Program-made: the position numbers and the translations under genes | In this document: positions 63,085 through 64,000 of the stretch, piece by piece | Numbering within the stretch: position 1 is the first letter of the stretch | Layout: the number at the start of each line of letters is the position of its first letter | Origin: Heligmosomoides polygyrus polygyrus | Lineage: Eukaryota > Nematoda > Chromadorea > Rhabditida > Heligmosomidae | DNA: 64,000 bases | Direction of reading: 5' to 3' | Assembly (NCBI GenBank): GCA_947396885.1 | Contig: OX377201.1 | Location: 27,877,923 to 27,941,922, forward strand | Notes under the pieces: generated by a model | The model's input: only the letters and a program-made list of their open reading frames with translations | The model's database searches: none | What the model was told of the DNA's origin: nothing

Positions 63085-63960
63085 ATGGAAGTAGAAGTCT
63101 TCGATTTAAAGGGTTTTTAAAAATGAACGTGACAAAAGGGTTATATTCGTGATCAACACCCCAAATACCCCCTTGGGAGAAATTTGGGCAAAATCGGAGA
63201 TTATGACCTCGGTAGGAACGAAGAACCAACCCATAATCAAAATACTCCATCGGAGCGCGTTTTCTGCCACCCTTGGATGACACTGATAATAAGCAATGAT
63301 GCGACCCGACGGCCAGCTCGTCGCCTTGCACAGCACAGCGATTGGCAGTCACCGGCATCGCCACAGATTTTGTCGGCACCGCCAGCGACGTCGGCGACGA
63401 AAGCGTAACACCCTTTGAGGAGCTCTCGGCGACACTTTGTAGCGCGAACGGCTTCGCAGTGAGTTAACATAGCGTCGGTGGCGTCGCCGAAGTATAACAT
63501 AGGCAATAGTGTGTATTTAGCCTCGAGCATACTTCGCTGCCGCAGCAAACCCGGCTCGAGCAGTAAATGGGGGTGCACGCTGCTTTCGCAAATGATAAGG
63601 ATAAGGATAAGGATAGCAAAACAGGTATACATTTCTCAGTTCATTTTTTTTTGTTAAGGCTTGAGCAAAGTGTGCTCAAGCGAGGTGCTGCCTCTGATAT
63701 CCTTTATCATTGCTGCAGATGCAAAGGCAGCGAAGTGTGTTCGAGCCTTTACATTTTTTTGCATTTCGGTCGGCATTTCTTGCTGCGGCAGCGAAACCTC
63801 CCCGGCTGCCGCAGTGAAGTGTGCTCACGGCCGCGGCGCTGCCTTTACCGCTCAGCAAATGCAACAGCAGCTCGATGATATTCGTTCCCATTGCTGCCGC
63901 AGCAAAGGCAGCGAAGTGTGCTCGACCCTTAAATGAAACTTCTTACCTGGCTTCGCCCCA
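63085..63960. repeat. GC-rich repeat region with GCTGCCGCAGC palindromes and (GATAAG)n
   Basis: 63118-63215 shares words with 43090-43170 and 51560 (ATTCGTGATCAACACCCC, GAAATTTGGGCAAAATCGG). At 63593-63616 GATAAGGATAAGGATAAGGA is the same hexamer as the family-A SINE tail. From 63690 to 63935 a unit with GGCAGCGAAGTGTGCTCGA and GCTGCCGCAGC recurs about three times. No gene. Confidence 0.55.
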
Positions 63961-64000
63961 CGCACGCATCGATTCTTGATTGAGTCTGAGCTGGAATAGG

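Noticed and set aside
1..64000. Prokaryotic or viral origin with operons
   Set aside because: Spliced gene, nematode-type retroelements and SINEs, no Shine-Dalgarno-spaced gene series.

Overview
The window is eukaryotic and reads as the genome of a clade V (strongylid, possibly hookworm-like) nematode. The evidence for this is a multi-exon chemoreceptor of the nematode-restricted SRA superfamily, short 52-53 bp introns next to multi-kb introns, TTTCAG-type splice acceptors, and a dense load of RTE and CR1/Jockey-like LINEs, Tc1/mariner elements, tRNA-derived SINEs and foldback elements. No prokaryotic, CRISPR or viral operon-like organisation is present. Species assignment is inference.

Host genes. 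The one gene I can assemble confidently is a seven-transmembrane receptor on the + strand. It has six exons at 32579-32719, 33629-33691, 39694-39912, 49767-49963, 50195-50393 and 50446-50703, and all splice phases agree. The assembled part is about 358 codons; only a short N-terminal exon is missing. Introns 2 (6.0 kb) and 3 (9.9 kb) are filled with nested transposable elements. A second gene probably begins at 60128-60226: a 33-codon exon encoding a signal peptide, a GTAAGT donor, a 53 bp intron and a phase-matched exon at 60280. The rest is not recognisable in the window.

Layout. 1-3650: a broken RTE LINE (- strand), interrupted by a non-autonomous hAT element with a perfect 8 bp target duplication and by a 52 bp tandem-repeat unit. 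6.66-9.25 kb: giant foldback. 9.4-11.0 kb: decayed CR1-like LINE (+). 11.4-15.2 kb: tRNA-derived SINEs and a long-TIR element containing a probable solo LTR. 16.5-17.6 kb: almost fully palindromic mariner. 18.2-20.1 kb: SINE and a Tc3-like remnant. 24.8-28.5 kb: SINEs and a mariner with a SINE inside. 28.5-32.5 kb: 5'-truncated LINE, two tRNA-like foldbacks, a Tc1-like element and an (AAAT)n array. 32.6-50.7 kb: chemoreceptor gene with TE-filled introns, including a nearly complete CR1/Jockey-like LINE, a Tc1-like element, two TTA-flanked TIR elements, a 2.9 kb foldback and an RTE LINE. 52.9-56.0 kb: a LINE inserted into a mariner transposase gene inside the debris of a third LINE, leaving a 513-codon open frame. 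56.3-57.7 kb: gag-like remnant. 57.9-59.5 kb: foldback around 52 bp tandem repeats. 60.7-63.1 kb: another LINE. 63.1-64 kb: GC-rich repeats.

How the parts relate. Nearly all coding-like sequence outside the receptor is transposon-derived. Many insertions can be ordered in time because host element, inserted element and target duplication are all visible. The most unusual object is the open frame at 53865-55406, in which a mariner transposase helix-turn-helix domain runs in frame into a LINE reverse transcriptase. Second is the range of tRNA-like promoter modules, both as dispersed SINEs and as arms of large palindromes.
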